A stretch of DNA of 64,000 nucleotides from Chinchilla lanigera (GCF_000276665.1 NW_004955465.1:1271901-1335900), one strand, 5' to 3'. Numbered from the stretch's first letter, positions 11,626 to 24,203 are shown. The notes: generated by a model not told the origin, from the sequence alone. Program-made: numbers and translations.

Positions 11626-12974
11626 AGCCGATGGCTTTCGCATATTGCTGGGTTGTGTGGGTTATGTGTTGTTTCTCATTGACTTGTGTGTGTGTGTGAT
11701 TACTGACACTTCGAGAGAACATTTTGTCACCAAGATATAGGAAAGGAAGTGGGTTTGGGGGACAGAATTGCTGCTTCGTTTGTTGAAACTTTGTGCCTTC
11801 TCTCACTGTGTGGCCCCAGTGGGTAAGAGATATGTGGCTGGAGTGGGAGACTTCAGTCTCCTATGACTTCAGAACAACCGCGGTGGTGTGGTAGGAAATG
11901 CACTGGCCCCTAACAGCCTGGAGCCACAGGAAAACCAGGTAGGAAGGGGTCCTGGGGGAGCAGGAGGAGGAGGGGAGGGGCTGGATGGGATACTCTATTA
12001 TTTGCCCCTCCCTTTTCTGAAGCTGCACATGAGCCGAAGTGTCCCCACTGGTTGGCATGGAAATAGCAGTCTTGCCTTGTCTGTTCTGAAGATTCTTATC
12101 TCTTAGAACAGCGTCTCACTAGGATGAAATCTGGTTGTGTGGCAGTGGCTGTCATCTGTCCCTTGAATGAGGCTTGTGGTTGCACCTGTAGCTTGTTGCT
12201 GTGCTGTTTGGCTGTTCAGAGGCCTCAGAAGCCCTCCGGTGTGCAGAGTGGACTGGGCTGGGCTGAGACATTGAAGACCAAGGGCCCCGTGTCCTGCAGA
12301 TAGTATGAGAGAGTGGACCGAGGCTGCTGCTGAAGAAATGCAGAGTGGATTTTCACTTTGAGGAGGGAGAGAGATGCTTTTTTTTAATAAAGTAAGCTGC
12401 TGCGAGCAAAAGCTGTGAACACCAGTCAAGTGTTTCCACCGAGCTTTGTGTGCCAAAGAGAAGGGAACAGGAGGGAAGCCGGTGGGGGAAGGAGTTTCAT
12501 TAGAAGTTCTGAGCTGGTGACATTTCACACTGGGTGGCATTCTGAGAACTCACCTGACGTGGCCATTCAAGTTTGCAATAAGGTGCCGGATTATTGCTCT
12601 GGGATTTCCACAGCATCAGTGAAAAGCTTTACTCTTAAAGTGCCATTTTCATAATGGTATCGAGAATGGGTACAGTGTTTTAGTTGGAAAAGCACCACAA
12701 GCTCTGTGGATAAAGGGACATTGGTTAGTGAAGTGTGGGAATTTCCCTTTTGGCATAGGGTTAGGATTCAGGAAGTGTGGAGTTAGGCTGGCACAGGGGC
12801 ATCACCCATGTGATTTAGAGGCATGGTGGCCTGGAGGAAGGCAGGAGAGAGGCTGGGTGAGTGACTTTGAAGAAGGAATACAGACACAATGAAAGCAAGG
12901 TAGTCATGTGAGTGTAGTCAAGGCAGGGAGGACCACCACGCTCCTTTGATGAGCGGGTGGGTGGAGAGAACCAG
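11626..12974. other. Unassigned intronic sequence
   Basis: Includes a short (GT) run near 11681-11698 and a G-rich stretch near 11945-11985. No exon recognised; the antisense ORF at 12103-12540 has no family resemblance. Confidence 0.4.
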
Positions 12975-13110
12975 AAGTCTGGGATTCAAACTTGACCTTA
13001 ACTGACTGACCTTAGAACCATTGCTTATCGTTTCTGAGCTTCAGTTTCCTCATCTGCAAAACAGGCGATAATAGCAACTGTCGCTTGTCTAGACTGGTGA
13101 AATGGGAAAC
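12975..13110 (+). mobile_element. MIR SINE
   Basis: TCTGGGATTCAAACTTGACC, then TGAGCTTCAGTTTCCTCATC and TGCAAAACAGGCGATAATAG: the MIR tRNA part, core and tail in order. Confidence 0.75.
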
Positions 13111-13624
13111 CATGGCAGCATGGATGCTTCGTCACTATCACCACCATCTGTCACCACTGCTTTCCGTTTTCCAACTCACTTTTCTTTGCAGATGATGGCA
13201 GAGGGATTCAAAAGGAGCAATGTGAAATCAAGCAGCCCACTCCTCTTTCAGTCCCAACCTCCAGCTTAGGGCCTGGGGCAGATATCTTAATCTCTTCCTC
13301 TGTGCTATTTCCCTAGTACACACAGGGCTATGGCGAGTAAAGGAGGTAAATGCGTATAGCGTTTCAGCACAAAGACTGGGTATAAGAAGGGAAAGGAAGG
13401 GCTGTGCGGGAGTTTGAGACCATGAGTCCTTGGGGTGGGAGAGACAGGTCCCGTTCAGCGAGTCTGGGGAAGCCAGGGGGGTGGAGGTTAGAAACCTGGA
13501 TAAAGACATGGCACATCTTTTCCCTGATTGATTCTGGATAGCACGCACCCTATACCACGGTTGCCATTCTTTTTAGAAGAAAACTATTTGGCTGTGTGAG
13601 CCAAGTCACATGCGGTGCTGGGGA
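13111..13624. other. Unassigned intronic sequence
   Basis: No element or exon recognised. Confidence 0.35.
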
Positions 13625-13760
13625 GGCGTGCATGGTAGAAAGAGCTAGCTTGGGTGTTGGGTATTTCCATCCGGGTCCTAACTATGTAGCTCACTGGCTT
13701 TGAGAGTCACTTCTGTTTTCCGGCATTTGATTTCTCTACTGTGGAAGGTTTGAGTGAGGT
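13625..13760 (+). mobile_element. MIR fragment
   Basis: GGGTCCTAACTATGTAGCTC and TGATTTCTCTACTGTGGAAG follow the MIR order, diverged. Confidence 0.5.
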
Positions 13761-13869
13761 GATTTTTAAGCCCTACTCTAAATCTTAAGTTATATAAGTT
13801 CTTGAAAGCATATTTTAAGGAATAGCTTCCTGTTGCCCTCAGCAGAGCTGAGAACTGACCTGTTGTTTA

Positions 13870-14030
13870 GGCCCAAGCATAGTGTTCTCTCCTCTGTGAA
13901 ATGGGGATGATAATGAGGTCAGCTGTTTCAGGGCTGCTGAGACTCCAGAATAAGCACTATGTCCTGTGCCCAGCACACTACCAGTCTTTGCAAATATTTG
14001 TTGAGTAAATAAGTCAATGAGTTACTAGAA
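13870..14030 (+). mobile_element. MIR 3' portion
   Basis: CCTCTGTGAAATGGGGATGA, GTGCCCAGCACACTACC and AATATTTGTTGAGTAAATAA match the MIR core and conserved 3' end. Confidence 0.7.
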
Positions 14031-14139
14031 AATGAATGAATAGACTTCTTGCTTATATGAATAGTTTAGTTCAGTGTTTCCCCAAATGTTTTTAGTAAGA
14101 TTCACAGTGAAAGAGACCTTGTATACAGCAAATCAGTAA

Positions 14140-14640
14140 TTCTGCTTATCTATTACTACGGATTAAGCCAGTCTAAAACTTTGTGCCTTAAAATAATACT
14201 GCTCCTATATTTGGCTCTCTTATCTGTAACTTGGGCAGGGGTGGTGGGGACAGCTCATGTCTGCTGTGTGCTGGGTCATTGGGTGGCTCTGAAGATGGTG
14301 ACAGCCCGAGATCACACGAAGGCCCACTCGCTTGTCCGGCAGAGGACTGCTTCTTCCCTCAGGCTGAGCTGTGAGCAGAAAGCCTTGTATGTGGGCTGCC
14401 CTGGACTTAAAAAGGGGTATCACTGGGGGGAGAGCTCAGGCCACTTGGAAGGAAACTATCATGCCCTTTTATAACTTCCCTTGAAGTCACATGTGCCGTT
14501 CCACTGCATTAACCAAGCCACTTAAATTCAAGGGGACCACAGAGACTTCCCCCCACCACCAAATTCGACGGGAAGAACACAGATGACATCTTCTCATCAG
14601 GAAGTGGCAAGTGTCATGTGAGATGAGAAATACCACGATC
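14140..14640 (-). mobile_element. MLT1-type MaLR LTR, antisense
   Basis: TTATCTATTACTACGGATT, TTTGTGCCTTAAAATAATAC, TTTTATAACTTCCCTTGAAG and TTCAAGGGGACCACAGAG follow the MLT1 order. Old and non-coding; the ORFs inside are chance. Confidence 0.6.
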
Positions 14641-15785
14641 ACTTTTGAAGAAAACAATCGGCCACATCACGATGTCCATGTGGATATAGTATGTATAAGT
14701 GTTTACAGTAATGTGTGTGCTATGACTGCATTTCTATATGAGATTCACAGGTGTGAATATATAAAAATAAGTTGTACAAAGTAATACCTCCTTTATTACG
14801 CGTTATACATTCTGTTTCCTCTTCTGATCTTTTAAGAAAGGTGCTCTTTGCCAGCGCCCTCCATCAGTTTCCTGATGTACCCCTGCGCTTTGCCTGATCT
14901 GGTGCTCGACAGCCCTGGGAAAAGTGAGGTTTCTAAGCACCCTGGTGTCTGGCTGTGCCACAGGCACCTGATGCATTGCTGGCCAAGCTGTTCGCGTCAG
15001 CAGTGCCTGGCTGGCCCCTAGTTCTTGGCCAGCAGGACACTCATGCCTTTCAGCCTGAGAGTACCATGGAGCTCAGCCCCTCTCTGTCTCTGAGTCCCCC
15101 AGGGGTCTTTGCATTATACAGGGCGCCGGCAGATCTGGAGACAGTGACAGGCAGGTGGGATGTCCCAGGTGACGGTGTGCAAATGATCCCACTCCTGAGC
15201 AGAGCCGCCACCTCATGTGTCATGGAGCCAGTGCCTGCCCCAGAGATTCCCTCACTGGGGATGGCTGCGTGTATCCTGCTGTGGCATTGCTTACTTGGCA
15301 GTGAGACAGGTGCCTGGAAGGTGGGCAGTGGCCAGCCAGGGCTTGTTGGCACAGGGAGGCACCCCCAGTTTTCTCTCTTTCCTGGAACTGCCAGATCCCC
15401 ACCCTTTTGGTTCCTGCTGGGGACTTTGATCCTTGTTTATTTGGGGGCTACCTGGGAGCCCAGGTGGAGCCCGTTATATGTTTCATAAATATACGACCAG
15501 GGCTCAGGTTTTTAGGGTCCGTCTGGTTTTTAGCAAGCTAACTGCAGGTTCGGAGACGTTGGTACTGGGAGGATACGTAATGCCACTTTTCACGTGGTCA
15601 GGGTGGTGCATGTCCAGCATGGTCGGAGAAGCATGCAGCAAGCCGGGCATCTTCCCATGTCGCGTGGGCCTTACTATTAGAGTTACTAATCGTCAGAAAG
15701 TCTGCTCTTGATAGAGCACCTAGGGGAAAACTCCAGCAGCAGCCAGGCTCCAGCGTGGAGAAGGGGAGTTGAAAAGTGTGCTGCA
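14641..15785. other. Unassigned intronic sequence
   Basis: GC-richer unique DNA. Overlapping ORFs around 14955-15488 are open in several frames and lack any domain, so they are not called. Confidence 0.4.
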
Positions 15786-15966
15786 GAAATATAGGTCACA
15801 AGTAATACGTGAGCGAACAAGTAAGAGGATGATAAATAAATAAGATAAATGAGAACACATGAGATAAGAGACATTAAAATCATAAATGAAATTAAAACAA
15901 GTAAAGAACAAGTGGGAGTGTATAAATACATACAAAATAATAAAAATAAACATAAAACAATAATGA
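15786..15966. repeat. A-rich low-complexity tract
   Basis: Degenerate ATAA/GATAA repeats with strong purine bias on the + strand. On the minus strand it reads as artificial hydrophobic ORFs of 81 and 90 codons. Confidence 0.7.
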
Positions 15967-16616
15967 GAAGGAAGCAGTAGTCCTTCTCCCACTGGAGGGG
16001 GTGCTGGGGTCTCCTCAGAGAGCCTTTTCAGTGCTTTAGTTAGAGGAGCTGTGTGCTGGTTTCCCCGGGGGGTTGTGACCTAAAACCTTAAGCAGTCTCG
16101 AAGCATTGGCTCACATTCGGGTGTAAACGATAGTGGAAATGAAAAACCAGGGCACAGTCACACCGGGCGCCTGAGATCAGAAAGCAGTGGGAAAAGGACA
16201 GTGTTAAGTTTGCACTTCCTCTGCTGGCCGCAGGGGCCTTGGGTGGCACTGCCTTCCCCTCAGCCTGCACGGCCTTTCCATTTCCTCTCGGCCTGGTTCC
16301 CACACGCACTGTGAGTAGTGTCCCTTACTTGGGGTTTGTCAGAAGAGATCCTGTGCCCGGGGCAGGGCATAGCCGGGGTCCCATCTTCTGAAGATGCCAC
16401 AAAGAGATGGGAAGTGGTCAGTGGTGCTTTCCTTCTAACACAAGCAGGAAAGGAGAAAGCGCTCAGGCCTGGCCATGGAGACGGCCTGTGTTTCCCTCCG
16501 ACCTTTCCACCGCAAAGGTGCTGCGTCCTGCCCTCAGTCCCCAGCGCTTCCACTGTAGAGTGTGTAGGATGCAGCCTGGGCGCTGTCAGGCCAGAGGCCT
16601 TTGAAAAGGGACCCAT
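15967..16616. other. Unassigned intronic sequence
   Basis: Unique DNA with chance ORFs on both strands; nothing recognised. Confidence 0.35.
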
Positions 16617-16760
16617 CGCTGCATGTGATGGAGCACGCCTGTAATTCCAGCTTTCTGGTAGGCTGAGGCAGGAGGAATAAAAAATTTAAAAAGGGCTGGG
16701 GATATAACTCAGAGGCCCTGGGTTTAATTCCCACTACAGAAGAAAAAAAAAGGAAAGAAA
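16617..16760 (+). mobile_element. B1-dID composite SINE
   Basis: B1 left part (GAGCACGCCTGTAATTCCAG, GGCTGAGGCAGGAGGA) joined through an A-rich link to an ID part (GGGCTGGGGATATAACTCAG, GGCCCTGGGTTTAATTCCCA) and an A tail. Such hybrids are typical of squirrel-related and some other non-murid rodents. Confidence 0.85.
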
Positions 16761-17439
16761 AGGGCGCATGTGGGAGCAATTGGCAGCTTTCCATCAGGCC
16801 GGTCCTCTGTCTCTGTGGGAGAGTTGACCTCATTGTTTGGGAGTCCCTCCCCGCCCTTGCGGCCACAGGGTCCTGTGGCTCTCAGCCTGCTGTCTGGGGC
16901 CTGCTGAAGATTCCTTAGGGTCTGGAAAGGTACTGCAGGCGCCCCGAGGGCTCTGATGTCAAGTCAAGGGAAGTTCTAGGCTCGGCAGAGAGTGGGATGA
17001 ACCTTCCTTCGCTGCACACAGGATGTCACACGTGGGAGGCGGAGGGATCTCAGATTCAGTGCCAGTGGACCAGAAAGACAGCAGAATAGTTCATTTGACG
17101 CAATACTTTTCTGTCATCATGTTTTTGGTTCTTCGCGTTTTGCTCACATCTGTTATCTCACTTGAGCTTCCCATCTGGGAATTTAAAATTGTGCATCGTT
17201 ATTGGCTTTTCTGAAAGCCAAACCTTGATGCACACACATTCTAGCTTCAAAGACTTGAGGTGTACAAAGTGCGTGCGGGAACACTGTCTGACCTTCAAAG
17301 TGTAACTTCAAGGTGACTGCTTGAAACTGAAGAGACTTGGTGTGTTGGGGACATTTGTCACCGGCAGTGTGCCCTGTGAATTCCCACAGCACACAGCATC
17401 GGGACCACTGCCATCTCCTTAGGGGCTACAGAAAATGCT
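16761..17439. other. Unassigned intronic sequence
   Basis: No element or exon recognised. Confidence 0.35.
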
Positions 17440-17620
17440 TTACCATGCTTTTGCTTATCCCAACAACTAGGAGGTAAACACTGTTATATTCCTGCTTCTC
17501 AGGGGAGAACCCTGAAGCCCAGAGAAGTGAAGTCACGTGCCCCAAAACACAGGTAAGGGGAGGAGGGGCTGGGACTCAAATCCAGCCCCCTGGCACCAGG
17601 GCCACCTTCTTTGTTCAGGA
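17440..17620 (-). mobile_element. MIR SINE, antisense
   Basis: GCCCAGAGAAGTGAAGTCAC, GTGCCCCAAAACACAGG and GGGACTCAAATCCAGCCCCC are reverse MIR blocks in order. Confidence 0.7.
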
Positions 17621-18289
17621 AACTCAGCAGCCAGCTCCAGAGCAAAAGAAAGCCAGGGACAATGTGAAACACTTGTCAGTGACTTTGGTCCTCTGGCCTG
17701 GCTTAGTTCCTGCTTCTTGCTTTGCTCGTAGGGTACACGGTTTCCCCTTGCTCAGGTTCACCTTATGCAACAATCTAGACCTCTGCTTCTGGATCCTTAG
17801 GGGGATTATTCCTTCTGGTTGTCCCAGGCTGTTCCTGTGACCTTAGCCATCCTGGGTGCCTGCAGCACAAAGCTCACCATCCCCAGGGGCAGGGGTAATA
17901 CCCTAGGCTTTGAAAGGGTACTGTGGAACTGGGCTGAGGCTGCAGGGAGGATGAGAGACTGTGGCCATTACTGGGAGTAGGGTGGGTCTGTGTCTTAATC
18001 AAGCCTTCAGTCATCTTGTGACCCAACTGATGCAATAAGGGCTGCAGAAGGGTCAACCTGCAGCCATGTGTGGGATGCCGAGGCCCACTGATGGCTCAGC
18101 AATGGCATGGAGACTCCTTGAGCCCATGGTCACTGTCATTATTCCAGGAAAGCGTGAAGAACTACCTTCTGGAGATGTTCCTGCTTTGGGTGGGGCGTAG
18201 GTCCCAGAGGGTCTCAGAGGAAGACCCCACCTCTGGGCTACTTTAGGAAGCTCTGTCATGCAGGGCAGTGCAATCTGGTAGGAGAAAGC
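17621..18289. other. Unassigned intronic sequence
   Basis: No element or exon recognised. Confidence 0.35.
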
Positions 18290-18480
18290 AGGCATTTTGG
18301 ATTAAAGTGGATCCAGCCCCAGTTCTGCTGTCTTCCTCACTGAGTGGCCTTGGCTCAGTACCCAGGCATCCTCTGCATCCTCCTGCGCTGGGTAGTGTGG
18401 GTCTGGGCACACCCTCATGGTGATGTGTGACATGGTCAGCTAGCCTCATGCTTTGCACTTGGCAAGCGCTCCACAAACTG
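18290..18480 (+). mobile_element. MIR SINE, diverged
   Basis: CCAGTTCTGCTGTCTTCCTC, GTGGCCTTGGCTCAGTACCC and TTGGCAAGCGCTCCACAAAC follow the MIR order. Confidence 0.5.
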
Positions 18481-18589
18481 ACCATTTATTTCCTCTATCA
18501 GCAGTGTCCGTGTCTGTGTGTGTATGAGTTCCAGATGCTATTGGGAATCTGGTCTCAACACAAGAGTTCGCATTCTGGTTCATTTGTTC

Positions 18590-18665
18590 ATTTTGCAGAG
18601 TGGGGATCGAACTCAGGCCCCCGTGCATGATAAACAAGCATGCTACCACTAAGCAACATCCCCTG
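18590..18665 (-). mobile_element. ID SINE, antisense
   Basis: GGGGATCGAACTCAGGCCCC, AAGCATGCTACCACTAAGC and CATCCCCTGCCC. Confidence 0.75.
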
Positions 18666-20119
18666 CCCTGGGTCTGATATTTATATGTTGTTTCCCTGTG
18701 CCAGTTACTATACCAGGAACCTTATATTTAATGTCAAATATAACATCAACCATTTTTTTAATGGATTGAAGCTGGTTAGTCTCACTCAAAGCCTGCTCCG
18801 CTACCCAGCATTTCCAGAATTGTCAAACCAGGCCAAGGCATTCCCATCAGGCACCTCCCAGGTCACTAGAAGAAACTTCTTGGTAAGAGCTCCTCCCCTC
18901 TGGTTCCCTGCAGCTTCTAGGAAAGCCTTTTGCTTACGCAAAGGAACCAGCTCCTGGTATCTGGGTGAACACAGGCTTCGGATCAAGTTGGAAATTGTCT
19001 ACATGGAAAGGAATGTGGATTTCCTTTGTCTTCCTTTCTTTTCTCTTCTTCTCACCCACTGAAAATGGCCAGTGACTTACTTGGAAAGGGTCACAGTGTA
19101 GATGCATAGGCATCTCTTCCTTTTGAGAAGTGTCTGCTTCTATCCTATTGAGGTAAATCAGGAGTCAGCGGGGCAAAGCAGGAGTGGGGGATAGAGTTGG
19201 GGTGATGGGGACCAGAGCCACGGAGCAACTGGAGGTCCTCTTGGGGCATCCTGACTACACTAGTGTTGTTTAGTAGACATGTTTCCTTGCAGGGTGTTGG
19301 TCTGTCACATCCCTTCCAGCTTGCTCTGCTTGGTCAGTTGTTCTCTTCTGAGAACCCTGCTGGGGGTTCCCCTCTGGGAGACTTGGGCTCCCCAGGCCTC
19401 TGGTTCCTCTTAGGGTTTTACAGCATTACAAACCATAGGAGTGAAGCTTGCTGTTCATTTCATTGTCGCCAGCGCCTAAAGACTGAATGGCAACCACATT
19501 TGGAGAAGGACCTGACAGAGGAAATGGAGAGTGTGTGTGTTTATATGGATTTGTGTGTTAGTATGTTGTGTGCTTGTGCCTGTGTGTATAAAGGTGGAAT
19601 GGGGAAAGGGTCTCAGCCAATGCCCACTTTTCTAAACACCTGTTAATATCTCTTCCTCCTTCCCTGAATATAGACCTCCTCAAAGAAATGGCATAGCTCA
19701 TGATTTCAGAGTCAGCACCATTGATGCTTCCTAGAGGAAAGAGGTACCCACTGCTCCATCCATCACAGCTTGCTTCATCTGCTTGATTGACAGCATGAGG
19801 AAACCCTCTGGACCCTCACTTGAGGCCCTCTGTAGATAGGCCAGGCTCACAGCCCAGGAGTTCAAGGAGCCCCTTCTGGGATGCTTATCCCAGCCAGGAC
19901 TCAGAACATGACAGATGCTAAAAAATGCTGATTAAATTATAGAAGGTGTTTTGTTTTGCTTTGAAGCTACCTCTTGTAAGGAAGACTAAGACTGCAGTGA
20001 TTGGGGTAGAGAGAACCGATCTGGTGGCTCAAATACAGGGGTTGGTGCAGTGGGAAAGGATTTGAGGTTTTCTGAAAATACAGGTGCGTAGAATCATAGG
20101 TATACCAGACTTACTTTAA
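18666..20119. other. Unassigned intronic sequence
   Basis: A GT-rich stretch lies at 19530-19600 and a possible MIR or L2 end near 19915. The ORFs at 18640-19062 and 19263-19646 show no domain. Confidence 0.4.
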
Positions 20120-20225
20120 TTATTCAAAATTAAAATGTCTGCTCCTTATGGAATACTTGCTGTGTGCCAGGCACCGAGCTAAGAATTTTATATGCATTAT
20201 AATTCTTATTTTTAGACATTTATTT
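20120..20225 (-). mobile_element. MIR 3' portion, antisense
   Basis: GAATACTTGCTGTGTGCCAG, GCACCGAGCTAAGAATTTTA and a TATGCATTATAATTCTTA block. Confidence 0.6.
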
Positions 20226-20410
20226 GCAACATTTCCCCCATTATAAATAGTGCATAGATGATTATCTTTGCATATAACTTTTGTCTGATTTATGACATCC
20301 TGTTTAAAGTGAATTCTTCTAAGCACAATTACTGGGCATGGAATTCTAAAACAACAGCCTTGAAACACATTGCAGCCTTCATTAGTGCCATGTTATCCTC
20401 CCACGTGGAG
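20226..20410 (-). mobile_element. Old LINE fragment (L1ME-like), antisense
   Basis: ATCTTTGCATATAACTTTTG, AAGTGAATTCTTCTAAGCA and TACTGGGCATGGAATTCTAA resemble the antisense 3' end of old L1 copies. Confidence 0.45.
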
Positions 20411-21124
20411 GAGGGGCCGCCTGTGCCACCTCCCCTCAAAGACTGGGAAAAATCAGTCCTGGTGAAAGAGCGGCATCCGCTTCGGAACTCAAAGTCCTGA
20501 TAATTTAAGGTTAAAAAAAAAAAAGGAGCTCGCTCTGATTGGTTTTCGTCAGATGCACATTCAAGGCAAGAGAATGCTTTGAAAATAGAAAGAGAACAGA
20601 AAGGGAACACGTATCCGTCTTGGTTCACGCCAGCCTCTCTCTCCTCTCTGCTGTTCTCCACTCCTATCCCCGGCAGTGCGCACTCTCACGCTGGCTGTGC
20701 CTCGGAGGCAGGGGCCGAGCCCTCCCCGGAACAGAGCCTGAGTCTGGCTACTCTTGGGACCTGAGCTAGGGGTCCTCTGTGTCTAGGAAGGTGACTGCCG
20801 CTTTCTTGTCCCTGGTCCTCTGCCAGGCTTCCTGTAGGCTCAGTTCTTACCCTTTGGCCCCTGGGCTGAGTGGAAGGTGGGAAGATTCAATCTCAACCTG
20901 CATTTACGAAGAAACAAGCAGCCGCTGGCCTCTGGCTTTCCTGCAGAAGGGATGCTTTCTCCATGGAGAGCCAGCTTGAAGGAATGGACTTGTTCTGGGC
21001 AAGTCCCACGTTTACCCTGAGCACTTTTGCCATGTCAACTACTGCTCAAAAGCCAACAGCAGGTCCTGTCTGCGAGGGGCTTAAGGCCCTTCTGGTGGGG
21101 GAAAGAAACCCTAAAGAGACAACT
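20411..21124. other. Unassigned intronic sequence
   Basis: A12 run near 20513-20524. Mildly CpG-containing stretch near 20400-20770 but no promoter signature. Confidence 0.35.
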
Positions 21125-21300
21125 GCAGTCTGGCATCGGGACATGCACCTGTAATCCTAGCACTCTGGGAGGCTGAGGCAGGAGGGTGACAAGTTCAAGT
21201 CTTGCCTGACTTGGTCAAAAATAAAATAAAAAGGCCTGGGTGTGTAGCCTAATGTGAAGGCCCTGGATTCACTCCCCAGGACCTTAAAAAACAAAACAAT
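21125..21300 (+). mobile_element. B1-dID composite SINE
   Basis: CATGCACCTGTAATCCTAGC and GGGAGGCTGAGGCAGGAGG, then an A-rich link, a degraded ID part (AAGGCCCTGGATTCACTCCC) and an A-rich tail. Confidence 0.8.
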
Positions 21301-21374
21301 AAAACAAAACCCAAGAATTTCTTCTCTTTGTCAAAGACCAACAGAGGTGGAGGAGAGAATGATGGGGCATGAGG

Positions 21375-21490
21375 GTGGCGCTGGCTTCCCTAGGGAGGTC
21401 AGAGATGAGTTCTCTGAAGGCGAGAACTCTTAAATGAGTTCTCTACTTAAACAGAGATTTAAAGCAAGCAAGAAAGAGAGGGATGCAGGA
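21375..21490 (-). mobile_element. Probable L2 fragment, antisense
   Basis: CCCTAGGGAGGTCAGAGATG and AACAGAGATTTAAAGCAAG resemble the reverse L2 3' coding end. Confidence 0.35.
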
Positions 21491-22686
21491 GGGAGCAATT
21501 TCCAGCTCAGATGGGATGAGAGACTGTTTGCATCTTCTGCCACAGCATGGAGCCCAGAGGGCTGGAAGGGAATGAGGGCAGAGGGAAAGGCAGAGGTGTG
21601 GTGGAAGAGGGAGGCAGGCGGAGCCCTGCACAGCCCCGCCTAGGGCTTGGGGTTCTGTGTCTCATGGCCTGCAGACCCCAAGGGCTTGGGGTTCATAGCA
21701 GGTGTGTGACAAGACCTGATGTCCTCTTGGAAGAAGTTGCCTCTGCTCTGGCTTAGCAGTTGGCAAAGGGAGAAGCGAGGAGACCAGCAGCTACTGCTAT
21801 GGTATGGGTGAGAGAGCCTGGTGGTCACTACGGAGAGTGAGAAGTGGCCCAGTTCTGTGGCATCCCTCCCTCTGCTGGGGAAGAGTAAGGACTTCTACAG
21901 CGGACCAGTCTCTTTGCCGTCTTGACCTCTGGGTCTCCATCGCAGGTTTGGATAATCCCTGCATCCATCTCCCTTTGGAACGATGCTCACCTCTCACGCT
22001 GGCATGCGTCTTCCTGTCTGAGTTCTTCTTCAACAGGAAACGCAGGACAAGTCCAATATAGCAACCTGGATCTGCGCAAGAACCATCTGCTGCTTCTCCT
22101 CCCTGCCAGGCCTTTTGCTAGATGGGAACATAGAAGAAACACAAAGCCAGGAACCACCTGCTGGGGCCTCAAACTATTTGGTCTGACCAGGAAACATGGA
22201 GGGACAATCGGCAGGATGCTTGTACCACACTGGTCAGCCTCAGCACCTGCTTGCCTTCCTTCCAGGCTTTGCATTGTGATAACATCAGTGAGAAGGGCTG
22301 AGGAACATTTCCCAGGGTGACAGGAAGGTCCCCGCTAGAGCGCTGCTCAGGAGACCCGAGTTTTCATTCCCACAGTGCCACTGACTGGGTGTGTGGCTGC
22401 GGCCTTTTGTGCTGGTCGGGGCCAGCTTCAGCTTTAACCTGAGTCCCAGCCAGTAAGGTTTGTAAGATGCATGAACATCTTACAACTGTAAGCTCAGAGG
22501 AAGAAACAAGGAGCAGAGGCGGCAGGTGAAACCAATACCGCGGGCTTCCGGGGATTCCTTGCAGTGACGTCACAGGTGTGACTTCAGGGTGTCTCCTGTG
22601 TGCCGCCCTTAGGTGGCACATCCATTGTTTTTACCACATGGGAAAGATGTTGAAGGACAGATGAGCAAACTGAAAGCTGGGATAAG
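21491..22686. other. Unassigned intronic sequence
   Basis: Overlapping ORFs on both strands, none recognised. A weak MIR-like block near 22340-22450. Confidence 0.35.
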
Positions 22687-22701
22687 AAAATAAAACTTCT
22701 T

Positions 22702-22797
22702 GGGCTGGGGATTTAGCTCAGCGGCACAGTGCTTGCCTGGCAAGCGCAAGGTCGTGAGTTCGATTCCTGGTACCAGAAAAAAAACAAACAAAAAAGG
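22702..22797 (+). mobile_element. Young ID SINE (ggtacc subfamily)
   Basis: GGGCTGGGGATTTAGCTCAG, CAAGCGCAAGGTCGTGAGTT, CGATTCCTGGTACCAG and an A-rich tail, with little divergence. Flanked by a 15-bp target duplication (22687-22701 and 22798-22812, one mismatch). Confidence 0.9.
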
Positions 22798-22812
22798 AAA
22801 AGAAAACTTCTT

Positions 22813-23835
22813 GTGTGCAAGGAGAAAGTCACCCCGGTGGCTGCATATTCTACAGATTTCCTCAGCTATGTGCTGACCAACCCTGCATCTGCCTTGGAGT
22901 CTTATATCTCATGAGAGCAATTAATGGCAGCAGGACAATTTCCCACCCAAAAGAGAGCTCCACTCCCTCTGGTTCCAGCCTTCATTTCACTTTGTTTTAT
23001 TTTGGTCCATTCCTTATCTTGCTATGGGTTCCAGTCTTGCGTGTGCCCTGCAAGGCCTCTGGTGGAAGTTTTACAGAGTAGGTGAATGGCTGGCTTCCAG
23101 AAATGACAACCTTGGTCCAGGTCCAGGGCTGAAGGCAGGTCAGGAAAGCCCAGTACCTCTCTCTTCTTACCTAGCAGTTGACAGCTTATTCCCAGGTGTA
23201 GCAGGATGAGCGACCGAATGCATTCATCTCTAGAAAGCCTCTTTCTCCCCTCCCTCTCTCTGTTTTCTCACTGGGGCTGCAGCCTGTTGTGAAATTCATC
23301 TGTGGCTTGATAGAAGTGGCTGATGTTTCCCAGACTGCATTTTTATTAAACTGCATGTGCTCTGCACTGAGCAGTGGCTCCAACTCTTTCAGCCAGCACA
23401 TTCTGCATCCAGACGTGCGTTATTGTTCAATTATAATGTGCCAGCTGATACTGTTATTCCCGCTGCAGTTGAAAGACCCACGTCCCGGCGATTCTTTCCT
23501 GCTGCATTTATGGGAAGTGTCCCTGGGCTCAGGGCTTTGTTGCTGTTTTGAGCCTGACATTGTCCTAGGTCTTTGTCTGACAGGCTTCCTGACCCAGGCA
23601 CAAGCCCCACCCTCCCAAGCTCAGTTACACTGTGTGTACAGGCAGCACGGCTGTTGTTGGTAAACAGCTCCGGTTCTTTGTGTCCTTAGGTTAATTTTCC
23701 TCTTTTGTTCTTCCAGCCAACTTAAATGGGCCACTGAGCAATTGTCAGGTTCTTTTGGAAACTACTGCCAGACTCAGCCCCTGGAAGGGGTGAGAAAGAA
23801 GTAGCCAAGCACAGAGTACTAGAGCACTCTGGGGT
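22813..23835. other. Unassigned intronic sequence
   Basis: Unique DNA; no exon recognised. Confidence 0.35.
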
Positions 23836-24203
23836 GGAGTAGTCCCCCTGACTCACCGTTCTACTTTCTGTACTCTCGGTTACTTGTAGTCAGCCATGGT
23901 CCAAAAACTCCAGAAATAAGTGGAAAGCTCCAGGAATAAACAGTGCATCAGTTTTCAATTGGATACCATTCTGGGTAGCATGACGATATCTCACAGCATC
24001 CTACTCTGTCCCACTCAGGATGTGCACCGTCTCTTTGTCTAAGGTATCCATGCTACAGGATGCCTGATGCATGAGCTAAACCTTATCACAGGCACACATG
24101 TACAGGAAAGCAGAGAACCTATTGGGTTCAGTACTATCCTCGGTTTCAGGCATGCCCTGAGGGACTTGGTATTATCCCGATCAGATAAGGGGAACTGCTG
24201 CAT
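23836..24203 (+). mobile_element. Tigger-family DNA transposon, non-autonomous
   Basis: Near-inverted ends (AGTAGTCCCCCTGACTCA and GATAAGGGGAACTGCTG), AGTCAGCCATGGTCC near the left end and CGGTTTCAGGCATGCCCTGA near the right end match Tigger-type elements. No transposase ORF remains. Confidence 0.7.

Noticed and set aside
14955..15488. 177-codon ORF
   Set aside because: Open in three overlapping frames and on the other strand; no domain or conserved motif.
15686..15992. Minus-strand hydrophobic ORFs resembling membrane proteins
   Set aside because: They arise from A-rich low-complexity DNA; Phe, Leu, Ile and Tyr codons follow from T-rich sequence.
22702..22797. Possible tRNA gene (A and B boxes present)
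   Set aside because: Boxes belong to an ID SINE with an A tail and target duplications; no cloverleaf expected of a functional tRNA was found.
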